A stretch of DNA of 64,000 bases, from assembly GCA_003993805.1 (NCBI GenBank), contig RSEF01000012.1, forward strand, positions 10,646,376-10,710,375, in the 5' to 3' direction. Positions 41,801-54,400 of the stretch are shown here, piece after piece; within the stretch, counting starts at the first letter, position 1, and every line of letters starts with the position of its first letter. The DNA is from Himantopus leucocephalus. Its lineage: Eukaryota > Chordata > Aves > Charadriiformes > Recurvirostridae. The notes below the pieces were generated by a model, which ran no database searches, was not told where the DNA came from, and worked only from the letters and a program-made list of their open reading frames with translations. The translations under genes and the position numbers were made by a program.

Positions 41801-44364
41801 GTAGGGCTCAAGAGTCCCTGGTTAACAAGCTACTTTCATCAGCTGCATCCTGTGGCCGGGCTTTGGGTGATGCTGGGGATGCCCAGAGAGGCTGTACAGT
41901 GGCTGGGGCTGGGCATTGGGGACGCAGAGGAGCGCAGGGTGCAGGCAGGGGCTGAAGTGCCCCATGCTGCGCGTGACCACCCACCGCAGCCTGCCTCATC
42001 CCTCAGGATTCTGGCTTCTCAACTGATTGAGGCACGAGCTGCTCCCCTTCACTCCTGGCCCTCTGACCCCCACCCACAGCAGGGACCAGGCTCCATAAAA
42101 TAAGCCTGGCTTGCCCCTGAGGATGGGGATGCAGGAGAAGATGAAAAGGCAGGGACTGGGCGCTGCAAAGCTCCCCCAGTACCTCCATGTGGGGCCAGTG
42201 CTGCTTTTCCCCAGTGCTGACAGCCCTGTGGGGTGCACATGCCCTAGAGATGCCCCAGCCAGCCCAGCACACGCCACTACAGACGGGAAACTCCTGCTTC
42301 TTCGTAGGGGCAGACAAATTGCCTGCCTTGGAGGCATGGCGGATTAAGTCGCTCCCGCCCAGCCCTGGCCGCAGGGTTTACAGGCAGTGGCAGGCAGCGC
42401 CCAGGGCACAGCCGGGCTCAGGGTGCATGAAGGGGGACCCATCGCAGTGCGCGAGCAGGGGCTGGCAGAGAAGAGGGGGCCGTTTTCCCTGGGATGCCTA
42501 CAGGAAGGAGAAGATGAAGGGAAGCCGAGGGAGAGCCGCCAGCCCAGGGCGCGCACGCTCAGGGCATGTGCAGGCTGGGTCCGCGGTGCACAGAGCGTGA
42601 CTCGACATGCCGGGCGGCTGAGCCAGCCCATGCCCGCCTGCACCGGGCGCCTGCACCACTGCTGCCGCACAGCCTGTCTGCCCAACCCCGCACGGCCGCG
42701 GGGCTCCCCGGGGACCAGCATCGCCAGCATCGCAGCGCCTTGGGCCCGGCAGCAGGATGCAGAGGTGAAAGGTGGCATTCCTGCAGCCATCTCCTGGGAG
42801 AGCGGTTCGGGGCAAGGCCAGGTCACTGGTGCATCCCTGCAGCGCCGAGGAGATCGTCTTACCTGCAAACACCAGGGTGCCACCGTCTCTGGCTGCCTCA
42901 AGTTCTCACCAGTCATCCCTCCTGGAAGGCGTACAGGCAGATGGGGCCGCTCAGCCCCCACTGGGTGCTGGGGTGGGGGCTGTCACCAGGGCAGGGGCTG
43001 CTTCTACCATGGTTCCTGCCACTCTGCACCAAACCCTGCTCCCAGGGGCACCACGGCTTCAGGGGACTGGAGGGGCACACAGGAGCCCAGCACTGCTCCC
43101 GGGAACCTCACAGGAATGCTCGCCAGCACCACGGGCAGGATGGCACCGCTGCTCTCTGCTTCAAATCAGACTGACCCGGGGAGCAGCTGAGCAGGGGTGT
43201 CTGCAGGAGCCCAGGACACAGACCCCGAGCTTGGGGTGCTTGCCAGCAGCACAGCAGCCCTTGCCACACGCGGGGGCAAGCTGCCCACCAGCTCCCAAAC
43301 CCCGCAGCATCTCCGCACCCCATCACAGGGGATGAGTACTGTGAAGCCATGGCTGCTCCATCCCTCCTCCCCCAGCCCCAGAGCTGGGTGCAGCCAGTGC
43401 AGGGGGAGATGGGCAGGGTACCATCACCTTCCCTCTGCACAGGAGATGCTCTGCTGCCTGACACCGAGCTTTTTACCCTCCCAAGGCTGGGAAACAGCAG
43501 CTGCCCGGCTCCCAGCGTGGCACCCAGGGCCACGAGGCCAGCTGTGGACGAACCTGGCCATGGGAGTCACCATGAAAGCTGGAGACCCATGAGGGGAGAC
43601 CCTGCAGGAGCAGAGAGCAGCCTGGCCAGGGGCGTCAGGGGGAGCGGGGTGGTGGCAGGGCCACTCAGCAATTGCTCACCAGGCAGGGAGGAGGAACGGC
43701 AGGCAGGCAGCACGCCGGCCTGGGAAGCTGGAGCCGTTCCCGGGATGCTGCCAGCTGTGCTGCAAGAAGCTGCTCCTCGCGGGGGGTTCACACAGCTTCA
43801 TGGGGCCGGGAGTGTTTGTTCCTCCCTCAAATGGCAACAGCAGATGCCTCCCCTGCTGCAGCGGCTCAGGGCAGCTCTATTCCCACGGGAGGAGCGTTGC
43901 CAAGAGGAATAGCTGTGAGTCCGAGGAGACGGCCCTCGGGGGCTCCTATCCCAGTCCTGAAGGACGAGAGTGAGGACACACTGGACCACTGTCCTAGGAC
44001 CCTGCTGCTGCACCGGGGCTCGCTGTGGACAGTCATTGCCTTCCCAAGAGATGGAAATGACGAGTCACTAAGGGCCTGTGCACAAGCCCTCCTGCTGCCG
44101 AGCCCCGGGCAGCGGCACAGCCAGCCCTGGCAGAGCAGCCTCACGAGAGGGAGTTTGCCCACCTCAGCTCGCCAAACTCAGCTCTCCCGCAGCCTTGTGC
44201 CAGGGAAAGGCTACCCCTCGCTCGCTCCCCTTTCGGCCGATCCTGCTCTCACTTCCCCACTTTCACATCTGGGATGCGGTTCTGGCGGCTGGGAGGATGG
44301 GGTGGTTGCTCAATGCTTCCTCTCTGCCTCTATTCAAGCGTTTCACAATCTGCACCAACACCCC

Positions 44365-44393
44365 CTAAAAATTACCTGCGGCTCCATATAAAT
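44365..44393 (+). promoter_or_regulatory. Possible TATA box with MEF2-like site
   Basis: CTAAAAATTA at about 44365-44374 resembles a MEF2 site and TATAAAT follows at 44387-44393, within GC-rich DNA. The downstream plus-strand frame starting at 44408 is not recognisable as a gene, so function is doubtful. Confidence 0.2.
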
Positions 44394-44926
44394 TTCTGGC
44401 AGGGCTCATGAAAGGGCCCCCGTCGCACTCTGCACGGGGCTTGGCCGCTCCTTGCGCAAGGGGCGCCCGACGGAGCCATGGGGAGCATCACCTGCAGCTT
44501 GGGGGCTGGTGGGAGACGTGCGGGGCGGCACTGCAGCCCAGCAGGCAGCCGCTGGCACATGCTCCGCTGGGGAGGGGACGGCACAGCCTGCACCAAGGCA
44601 CGGGGGGCGTGGGGGGGTGTGGGGGGGACCCTGCTCAGTACAGGAAGGGCACAGAAGGGGGTGCATACTGCTGGAGAGCTCGGGGCACGCTGCAGCCTCC
44701 CAGGATGAGGCTTTTGCAAGTTTTGGGTGCTGGTAAAAGTATGAGGATGGCACAAGCTCCTTTATGTGCAGGATGCCATCGTGCCTTCCCCAGGTATGTG
44801 CCAGGGGTACGCCAGCTAACAGCGCTGGATCCCCAGCAGCTGTAGGATACCGCCCTGAGTGTTTCACGCAGCAGCCACGGTCCATGGGAATGATGATAAA
44901 GGTTTGGCTATGGGTCTGCTGGGGGG

Positions 44927-45204
44927 NNNNNNNNNNNNNNNNNNNNNNNNNNNNNNNNNNNNNNNNNNNNNNNNNNNNNNNNNNNNNNNNNNNNNNNNNN
45001 NNNNNNNNNNNNNNNNNNNNNNNNNNNNNNNNNNNNNNNNNNNNNNNNNNNNNNNNNNNNNNNNNNNNNNNNNNNNNNNNNNNNNNNNNNNNNNNNNNNN
45101 NNNNNNNNNNNNNNNNNNNNNNNNNNNNNNNNNNNNNNNNNNNNNNNNNNNNNNNNNNNNNNNNNNNNNNNNNNNNNNNNNNNNNNNNNNNNNNNNNNNN
45201 NNNN
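44927..45204. other. Assembly gap of 278 N
   Basis: A run of 278 N, probably an estimated-size scaffold gap, in the COL7A1-UQCRC1 intergenic region. Open frames that cross it are meaningless. Confidence 0.98.
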
Positions 45205-48200
45205 CGTCACCAGGATGGCACGGGGCAGGTGGCCACGTACATGTCACGCAAGGACCTTCGCAGATGCCACGGTAGACACGGGCCAGGATGCTGCAGAGCT
45301 CCGTGGGGAAGGCTGAGCAGCCCAGGTGAGGGTCCTGCAGACGGGGGTATGGTCTGCACCCACACAGCGCATCTCCAGAGGAAGATCTGCTCCTTGCAGA
45401 AAACATGTCTGCAGCACCTCTGCACCCCTCCTCGTTGCCATGGAGGAGAGAGGAGTGCAGGATCCCGTCTCTGGCCCCCTAACCACCTTCGGGAGTCACC
45501 AGCCTGGGACGCTGGGGACCTCATCCCTCTCCATCCTCCTCTGCAAAGCCGGGCCAAGGTCACCTGTGAGTCACCACTGCGCGTGCGAGGCAGAAACAGG
45601 AGATACTTGCGTTCCCATGTCATAGTGGCTCCTGCCAAGCGCCGCACATCTGGAACAGCTGTAAACAAAGCAGGGGAAGTCAGAGAGCCATGGCAGGGAG
45701 GGGACCTCCAACCTTGCAGCAGCCGGGTGGGGGGGGCAACGGGTAGAAATAGATGCAGAACCGCCACGTGGAGGCCGGATGCCTGGGACTCAAGCACGCT
45801 TACCTACCGCCTCTTCCTGGAAGCCCCTCGGCACACCAGGGCATCCTCTGCACCAGGTGAACGGAGGCAGGAACTTGCCATGGACACACTGTCTGCTGCT
45901 CCGGTTCCTAAAGCCACTGCCCACCAACCTCCCACGAGAGGCCCCAGCTCCATGCACCGTGTCCATGGGCAATCATCGCTTCACAGTTCCCTACCTGGAA
46001 ATCACACCCTCCAAGTTTCATCGGTAGCACCAAGTCTGTTTCCTGATTGCTATGAGCACCGCTCAAGAGTGATGTGGTCCGAATGGAGAGGTCATGTGAA
46101 TCTGTGCAATGCTCAACTGTATACTGTACCCTGAGAAACTCAGAATACAGTTTTCTGAAGCTGAAATACATAATCTGCTAAATCTTAGAAAAACACTTCT
46201 TTAATTCCCTAGATTACACATTCAAATAAGGAAGAAAAAAATCCCCCCCTAGGAAAGCCAGCTCACTCTTCCCTAAATATAACAAATAAAAGATAAGCAG
46301 CATGTTCCGTTTATAGCATTATCCAAGTGCCTACTCTGAGTAAAAGTTACATGCAAAGTAGAAAATAGTGCACGCTACCGGGGCTGTTTTACAAACCACT
46401 TTGCACATCTGAGTCACTGTGTGCCAAGGGCAGTCCATGCAGAGCGGCTTTATTCTGTGTATTGCACCGAGTGTCAGTACCCACATTCACGGCGGGGCAA
46501 CGCAGCGCCCAGGAAAGCTAAATGCTCGACGTCACGCTGCAGGCTCTTGGCGAAACTAGGAAGAGCACTCAGATACTCAGGCTCCTGTTTCAATATCTTA
46601 ATTATATGATTAGCCTCGCTCAAATCAGGTCATGTGGCATTCGATCCAGCTTCCTTCGCTGTCCTCATGCTGTCTGTGCTATGCAGTTCTCACACCAAGG
46701 CAGCACACAGAGCCTGAAATAATCCCAGAGTGTGGCAGAGGCTCAGCGATGGATGGTGGGACACTGAGCAGGAGCAGTGTCTCCAGAGCACCTGCAGGGT
46801 GACCCAGTACAGGTACTACTCCTATTGACACCTCCTGCTCCCACCGACCAGGGCTGGGACCTCCCCCGGCTGCCACCCCCAGCAGCCTAGTGCTGGGCCA
46901 GCAGCTCCATTTTCCATTCCTAGGCAGGCGAGGAACCCGGGCAGATCCTCCTCCAGGCACCACACTTCTAGTAGCTTTTCTGGGCATCCCCTGCAATGGA
47001 CTCAATGGGCAGCAAAGCAGAACCTCAGCCCGGCAGCCCCATTAAAAACCTCAGAGCCCCAAGGAAGGAAAACGCGTAAGGGGAAAGAGCTGGAAAGAGG
47101 AAACGTGCATGGAAAAGTGAGAACCACCGATCCTCTTTGGATGGCGTGTGGGGTAAAGCAGCTTTTAATGAGGGTGTTCAGGGCTCAGACTCGCACCCTT
47201 CCAGACACGCCATTGAAGAAAGAGCAGAGACAAAGACGACAAGTCCTGCCGCTGTGCCCTGCTCAGCCTCGTGCCTCATAGCAGCCCGGGGTGGCTGTAG
47301 CTGGCAGTCAGGCCTGGATGGGCCCTTTGTCCCTTGCTTTTCTGTGCAATGAATACACTAAAGCTTTAGATGAGCCATTTCCTTCTCCAAATAGGAAACG
47401 GGACTTCTGGATACAATTCCGGATACTGCTGCTCACCATTCCTCTCTCCTGGTGTACAAAGTCCCTGTGGTGCACAGAAGGGCAAGGTGAAGTGCAGGTA
47501 GCCTGTGAGTCTGCCAAGCATCGGGTACCACCCTCACCCTAACAACCCTGCAACCCTGCTGGGTGACACTTCATCGCCGGGAGAACTCAGCCCTCCTCTG
47601 AGCAAACCACACGCTATAGGGGCTGGCCGGGGGAAGAGATCCCTGGTCACAGCCATGCCGATGCCTCAGTTAATCCCTGCACCAAGGGGCCCAAGTAGCG
47701 CAAGCATCTGCCAACATGAGACACCAGCAGAGCTGCTCTTCTCCTTCCCTATCTTCTAAACCCCGCTCACCTATTGCTCCCACTGCCATTTTCCACCGGC
47801 CTCGGCAGGAGAGTGGGTAGAAGCAGGACTGGAGGGCTGCAGGCTCTCCTCCCAAAAGCTCTTTGGCACCAAAGAGTGGCACAGCTCCAAGCCTCTCATT
47901 TCTGTGAAAGCCTCTCTGCAGCTCCCTGCTTCCCTGAGGACGGGCTTGGCTCAGCACCTATGATTAGTATCAACTGTACTTTCCAGGGGGGGTAATTAGT
48001 TCAGGTGAGGCAACTACTGACAATTGGCTCCTGTGGCCCCTCTCTTGGCAAGCACCCGAATCCCAAACAAGCAGCTCACGTATCAAAGCTCCACAAGCAG
48101 ATCCGCCCGGTACATCTGCCCCGGCCCTGCAGCCCCACGCTGGGGGTACCAGCAGCTTTTCCTGCTAGAGACCAGGGAAACCTGGAGCACTCAGCACTGG

Positions 48201-51200
48201 TCGCTAGCAAGCGCTCCCCATTTTCACTGCTCAATTTTATGTATCTGGAATAGCTTTATATGGTGGAGGAACTCACTGAAGTGCTGCACAGGTGTCATTA
48301 CAGAGCCTTGCATAGGGCACACACAACGATGCACAGCATCCTCTCTTCCAGCCAAGAGACAGAGTGCCAAGGTGTCAGGGAGAGAAAGCAATTGCCTAGA
48401 GGGAGGTGGAGGGCATGAGCTTCAAAGAGGGAACTTTACTGGGAGAGGATAAGACAGTTAGCACCGTGCAGAAGGGGAGGGAGCAAAGGCCAATCCATAC
48501 ACCAGACTAAATTTATCAGCACAGTCTAATAGGATCCCAAGTAACCTTCCAAGTGAAGTAGCAAAATAAAACACTTAAGCCATTGAAAACTAGACTGGTC
48601 AAAAAACCCCGCTGAACAATCCTGCATTGTCCAGGGAGCCAGGAAACAGATTTATTAGGTCACCCAGGCCATCTCCAGTTTCAGTGAAATTGCCCTGTTC
48701 TAGGGATGGTTCCAACTCTCTCCTCTGGCACTGCCACTGTCCTTCACTGGGCAGCAGAAACTGCAGGAAGGGGAGGGGAGAGGTCCAGCAAAAGATCTCA
48801 CTTTTTCAAGGTTCGGGAAAAGCACTGAGGTAGGACACTTCCATCGTGCCAGACATTTCCCAGTTTGGATTCCCTTGGACGGAGGCTGCTCCAGTGAAGG
48901 AACAGAAACACACCCCTACAGCTCAAACAGCAGAAGACCTGACAACAAGATTAGAGCTTCAGTTCCTACAGCACCAAGGGATTCAGCTGCCAAATGCCTG
49001 ACGACTCCGCACTAATTCCAGGTTATGCTTCCCAAGCCCCTCACTAAGGCTCAGAGTACGGGTGTCTCTGCCAAGCAATAACGCTCTCGACTCCTGAACA
49101 GGTTTCCCCTCTCCAACTTTTAGGTCCCCAGTCTGGCTGGTTGTTGTTTACCAAGGAAAAATGAAATTGTAAACCTCTCAATCCCTAGCGCTGGTGAGAT
49201 GCCCGTGTTTCTGGAAGCACGGACTGCCACAGCACCCAAACACGACAGGCACTACAAGGCAGAGTGCCATTGGAACAGCAGTCAGAAGATCCCAACATCT
49301 GGGGCACGGTTCAGCCTCGACTCCTAGCTGCTAGCGGGCACCCACCAGCACTCTGCACCCAGTGCCACTCACCAGGGCATGGATCAGCCCAGACACTCAG
49401 ACTTCTACGTGGATAAAAGCATCTACAAAATACCTTCTAACACTGCATAAGCCAGCTGCCCTTACAGGGCTGCAGCCTCTTGGTCAGGAGGCAGCGGGTG
49501 TTAATCCTCGCTGAAGTGCTGGGAGCGCACTGCTCAGTGCAGCCAGCCTACCGCTCTTGCGGAGAAACACAGCAGTTTGGAAAGCAGCGGTCGCAGAGGG
49601 GTTTGAATCTGTTCCTAGTACAAAGTAGCGCAGGAGGGCCTGGGGAATTACTCAAGGAGTACAACCATTCCCAAGCAGATACCTCCAGAGAAGAAAACTT
49701 GTAGGAAATGCTAAAGCAAGGATGTACATCTCCCTTTCCTTTTATTTCTCACCAACTGCAAAGCACCCTGGAAGCTCACCTGAGGGAGGGGGAAACACAT
49801 AGCAGTAGAAGACAAAAGAGGATTACAGTCCAATTGCAGTCACAAAACCAAGCCAGAATCACTTACTGGTTCCACAAGGCTTGAGGCGTAAGTGAGCTTG
49901 TTTAGTTTTTCAGCCCTCAGTGCACTTGTAACGAGCCAGAGCTTGCGACGATAGTTAAACCCAAATTGCATCAAGAACATTTAACAGTTTCAAACTTGCC
50001 TAGTATAAGCAATGAGTTCAGACACACTGACTCTCTCATCAAGAATCCAGATTCAGCACAAATGATTTAGTACACTGGATTAGTCTCAAGTGTAATGACT
50101 AACTCCTAGAAACTTTTACACTATTTTTAAATCCCACTTGCCAGGGCAGCACCTGGAAATTAAATGAGAATCCCAGAGAGATTTATCCCAAAGACAAAAA
50201 TTAAACAGGAGTACCTCGCAGCTTGCACAGGTAGCTGTGACGGACTAGTGCCACCTGGTGGGAAGCTTTTCTCCATCCCCCTTGCTCAGTTTCATCCTTT
50301 CTGTTGTTCCATGTTCCAGCTTCTCAGAGGCAAGACAAGGGAGCAACAACCAGATTAATACGAGAAAAAGCAGAAAGGTCTGGGTAGCTCTTTCAGCTGT
50401 TCAGACCTAGATATTATCTTCCAGGTATAGGCCAGGTCACCCTATACTTCAGTCAGCAGCTTCTCAGCTATTGTGTAGCTGAGACAGACTGGATAGACGG
50501 AGGCTCATCTGCAAGAGGAATGTTTAGACAAAACCCAACATACTCCACAACAACCTCTGCTCATTATGGAGGTGGTTTACAGATAACCAGGAAGCTTACG
50601 GTGAAAGGTAACATATCCCCATATAGTCTCTGGAAAGATGTTTGTCTAGCAACAGCTTCAGCTCCTCACACTATCCCGACTTTGCTAGAGACAACTACCT
50701 CAATCGTACTGAGGCAGCATCAGGCAAGGCCAGGCTGATGACCTTCACCACTTCAATAGGTGGTGGGAACTCAGCCAAGCAGTCTTGTCTATAACTAATT
50801 AGGGAGAGAGGGGTTGCACAAACTGCTCCTCCGCAGAGGTGGTCACTCCAGCAAGAGGGTCACAAACAGCCAGGCCAGAAACACATCCCAGGGACAGGAA
50901 GCACACCACCTTTCCAGGGATACATTTTGATCTTCTTGACGAGCAGGAGAGTGCAGAGGTCCCCTCAGATGAGGGCCCTTTGTTCTTAGGTCTGTACAAA
51001 CAGCAATGCTACAGCCCCAGTTTGACCATGCTGCTGTGTAAACAGAAGGGTACAGTGGAAATAGCTAGCCCTACCCTGGCAGCCTCGTACCAGTGGAAAG
51101 ACTTCCTTCAACCAGCCTAAAAACAAGACCTCTGAATCAGGACACTGCCAGCTCACGACAGAGGAGGTGGGGCTGCAGACAGACACACAGACACGTTTCT

Positions 51201-51310
51201 AGCATAAGCCCTGACAAATCAAGGCTGACTGATCCAACACCTCACCAATTTGGCAAGATTAACAACGTCTACACACACGACCCAGCAAGACACAGTTGAC
51301 TCCCAACAGA
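45205..51310. other. Intergenic between COL7A1 and UQCRC1, right part
   Basis: Base composition changes here from GC-rich to a more balanced, partly AT-rich sequence that continues through UQCRC1. Only short random frames are present; no conserved coding segment, structured RNA or clear repeat was recognised. Confidence 0.5.
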
Positions 51311-51331
51311 ACCAACTCCATATAGGATATA

Positions 51332-51343
51332 TTTATTTTTATT
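51332..51343 (-). terminator. UQCRC1: Poly(A) signals of UQCRC1
   Basis: TTTATT occurs twice in ATTTATTTTTATTTTTATAC on the plus strand, giving AATAAA on the minus strand about 140 bases after the UQCRC1 stop codon. Confidence 0.75.
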
Positions 51344-51476
51344 TTTATACATTTAACACCGAGAAGACAGCCATTTTGACGGGACTCGTCTTGCCCCTGG
51401 TGCACAAGACATTCAGAGCCAGAGGGAACCTGTCACAGTCCACAGCTTCGTTATTTCCAACCTGCAGGGACACATC

Positions 51477-54400
51477 CTAGAAACGGATCCAGTACATGGC
51501 ACTGCGGATACGGTTGTAATCCAAGAGCTGTTCAATGGGACCTGAGTGAACAGAACAAGAGTTGGTCACTGGAGGTGTAGTTAAAATCCCTGTGCAGATT
51601 CCCGTGGTCTTAAAGCAGATGGTGGCAGAGTAGACTGTGCTGACAATCCAGAGCAGCTACGCAGAAAACCAGGCAACTACAGCTCAAACCTGCACCAGGA
51701 AAATCAGCAGATACCACCTCCTGACAGAGAAACCGTTACTTGTTTCCTCAGAATAAGTTCGTTTCTCACGCTGCTCCACAATGCTCAGTACAGGTTCACA
51801 TACAGGTATGAAATACAGGGAGCCACCAAGCCACTGAGATTTTGGCTAGTTCGTTCCAACTTCCTGCTAAAAAACCCTCTCCCTTTTCCAAGCTACACCA
51901 CTTCGAAGGCCAGAGGAAACAGCTGCATGAAGGAGGGGAATCCACAACACACAGGAAGGAGGGAGCAGAGCGGAGCTGAGCTGCTCAGGCAGGTTTTCCG
52001 AAAGGAATTTGTCCTTGGCCAGACAGACATGCCAGAGCAGCGCAAGAGAATCAGGTCCCTTCGCTTCCCTTATATAAACCACCATGACCCCAGGGCAAGG
52101 ACACCTGGCAGACGCCGCTGGGACTCCCGATCTTAGTCACAGCGCCACAGCAAGTAGAAAGGTGGGAGGACAGCCAGCAGCTCGCTGCCACTGCACCTCC
52201 ATCCCCTGCAGGTTTCATCTCCTGGCAAACGTGCCTTGGCACATCTAACTTGCAGAGGTAGGAGGATACCAGCAAAGAACCAGAGTGGTTAGGAGGCCAG
52301 AACAGACACACAAGAAGTGCCTGCAGCTCAACTCCACGCAGCTTTTGACCCCTTACTATTTTTTGAGCTACCAGGCACTAATTGCCACATACTACTTACC
52401 AACTGCTGCAATTGCTGGGCATTTGTCATAAATGTATTTACTGCAGACTTCTCTCACCATTCTTGCATCAACGGCCTAATAAATACCAAACAAGCAATTA
52501 ATGACCCTTCTAGCAGATCTGCATTTCTCAAAGTTGTAAGTTACTGTTGCCATTAGATCTCAAGATCATTAAAGAGATATTGTCAGACCCTTGAGGACCA
52601 TCTGCACGAACTGTCCAGCTCTCGTCTCTCAGGATGGCTAATGTTCTACACAGCACATTCTCCTGAGGGCACAGAGGACATGACAGTCCAAAATCTGAAG
52701 CCTTCCAAGGGATACAGAAGCTGCAGAATTACATAAACTAGATGCTGGTCACCTCTAGGGAAACTGTTAAAGGAATTTCGAGATGTGCTGCTTAACACAG
52801 GCGCACGGCCTCTTTCCGGGATGGACTAAATCCAGCCACGGGGACACAAGACACACTGAGTCTATGCCAGAGATTCTGACATATTTGTATCAGTGTCAGT
52901 GAGCTGACCACCTGGACTCCAGGCAGCTTGACTAAAGGATAAGTAAGCTTCATGTTAATGCAGCAAACTAAGACCAGAAAATGCTGACACCAACCATGCT
53001 CAGGTACCCCAACCAAAATAAAAGGATACCTACAGCAATCCTGGCATCCCATTCCTCCAGAGGGATACGGCGTCCATAGTTTAAGAGGTGGCTTCCAATG
53101 TTCTCACACACTGGGGTAGTACCTAGATGTTGAAGATATCACCTGGTCAGCATAGTAGAAAGCGTTCCAGAATCGCACAGCCTGATTATCAGTCAAAGCA
53201 GATAAAAGAAACTCTAGCCATTAAACCAGCCTCTAATGAAGTATCGGTCATAGTTATTACTCTAAGCAGCTCCGTCAGGAGTTAAGCAATACAAATACTG
53301 CTTCACCAGTCTCCTGGTGTTACAGCCAAGGCAGACCAGTTTGAGGGTCTCGAGTCCATCTTCACCAGGCAGCACATTATCCACTCTCAGCAACAGAATG
53401 ACTAGAAGTTGACAGAGTCAGAGCTAGCCTGGAGCACAGCAGGCTGGGGTCAGCTGCTTTGACAATATGGCAGGAGGAACGTAGAGCAGGGGAAAGGAAG
53501 TTTTGCCCAGTGCCTGCCAGCAGTACTACAATGTCTATTAGAGCTCCTGCTCTCCAGGAGAGACATAAGCGGTAACCCTGCGAAAGCTGCACAGTGGTCA
53601 ATCCATAAACCAGAACATACCATCCAGTTGAGCCACCATGGCATTTCGGAGATAGTTCTTGGCTCTCTTCACCTCTGACTCTGTGGTACTAGTGCACAGA
53701 CGCATCCTGGAGAAGGGATGGAAAGACCACTAAAGCTCTTACATATGCTTGCCTGCTCAGACAGAAAGTGAATTCCTCCCTTTCCCAAGCCTCTGCAGAC
53801 ATAACCTATTATCAACATCGCTTGTCTTGCAGGCTTGAGATTCATTCTTGATCACGGCAGAGCAGCCGTGAACTGGGGAGCACTGAATAGCAGGAGGTAA
53901 GAGCTCAAGCTTACAGGCAGGGGATATCAGCCAGCAGGTTACACACTGAGTTACACTCACAAAGGCCTAAGCAGCCCTGGTGCCGGCTCTAGCTTGCCCA
54001 TCAGGCACAATGGCAAGCGGTCTGCGGTATGCTATCACAAGAGAAGGAAGGCGTGTCAGCTATTCCCACGCATAGCAAGCTGCTATGGAAACTGATGCTG
54101 AAAGAACAAGACATTTCCACAGAGTCTGGACTCCAGCTGCTAAATCCCTTCCTCCCCTGCCAACTCCAATGTCTCTGGGGCAAAGGCTAACTCCATCTGC
54201 TCCGTACCCAGCCTGGCTCGGCTCGGAATATCAGATGTATATCCCACTAATGGTTTGAGGATACATGTATACAATAAGATGGATAGACAGAAAGCCCCCA
54301 AACACTGGCATTACTCCAGCAGCAGGGCATTTATCAGCCACAACACAACAGTCTGAAAGTCAGGAACTCTGAGGGTTTTGCTCAAGCTTAACAAGACAAT

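Larger units (their letters stand above)
37521..44926. other. Intergenic between COL7A1 and UQCRC1, left part
   Basis: GC-rich sequence with many overlapping open frames on both strands but no protein I recognise and no chain of exons. Items noted inside: an exon-like minus-strand frame at 38664-38853, TRE/MARE-like sites (TGAGTGACTCA near 39678 and TGAGTCATGCA near 40314), and a TATA/MEF2-like cluster near 44365-44393. The interval to UQCRC1 (about 14 kb) is much larger than I remember for mammals. Confidence 0.5.

Noticed and set aside
45205..51310. Short open frames in the right intergenic part
   Set aside because: None exceeds about 310 codons free of gap sequence, none has a recognised domain, and none has paired splice signals with conserved residues.
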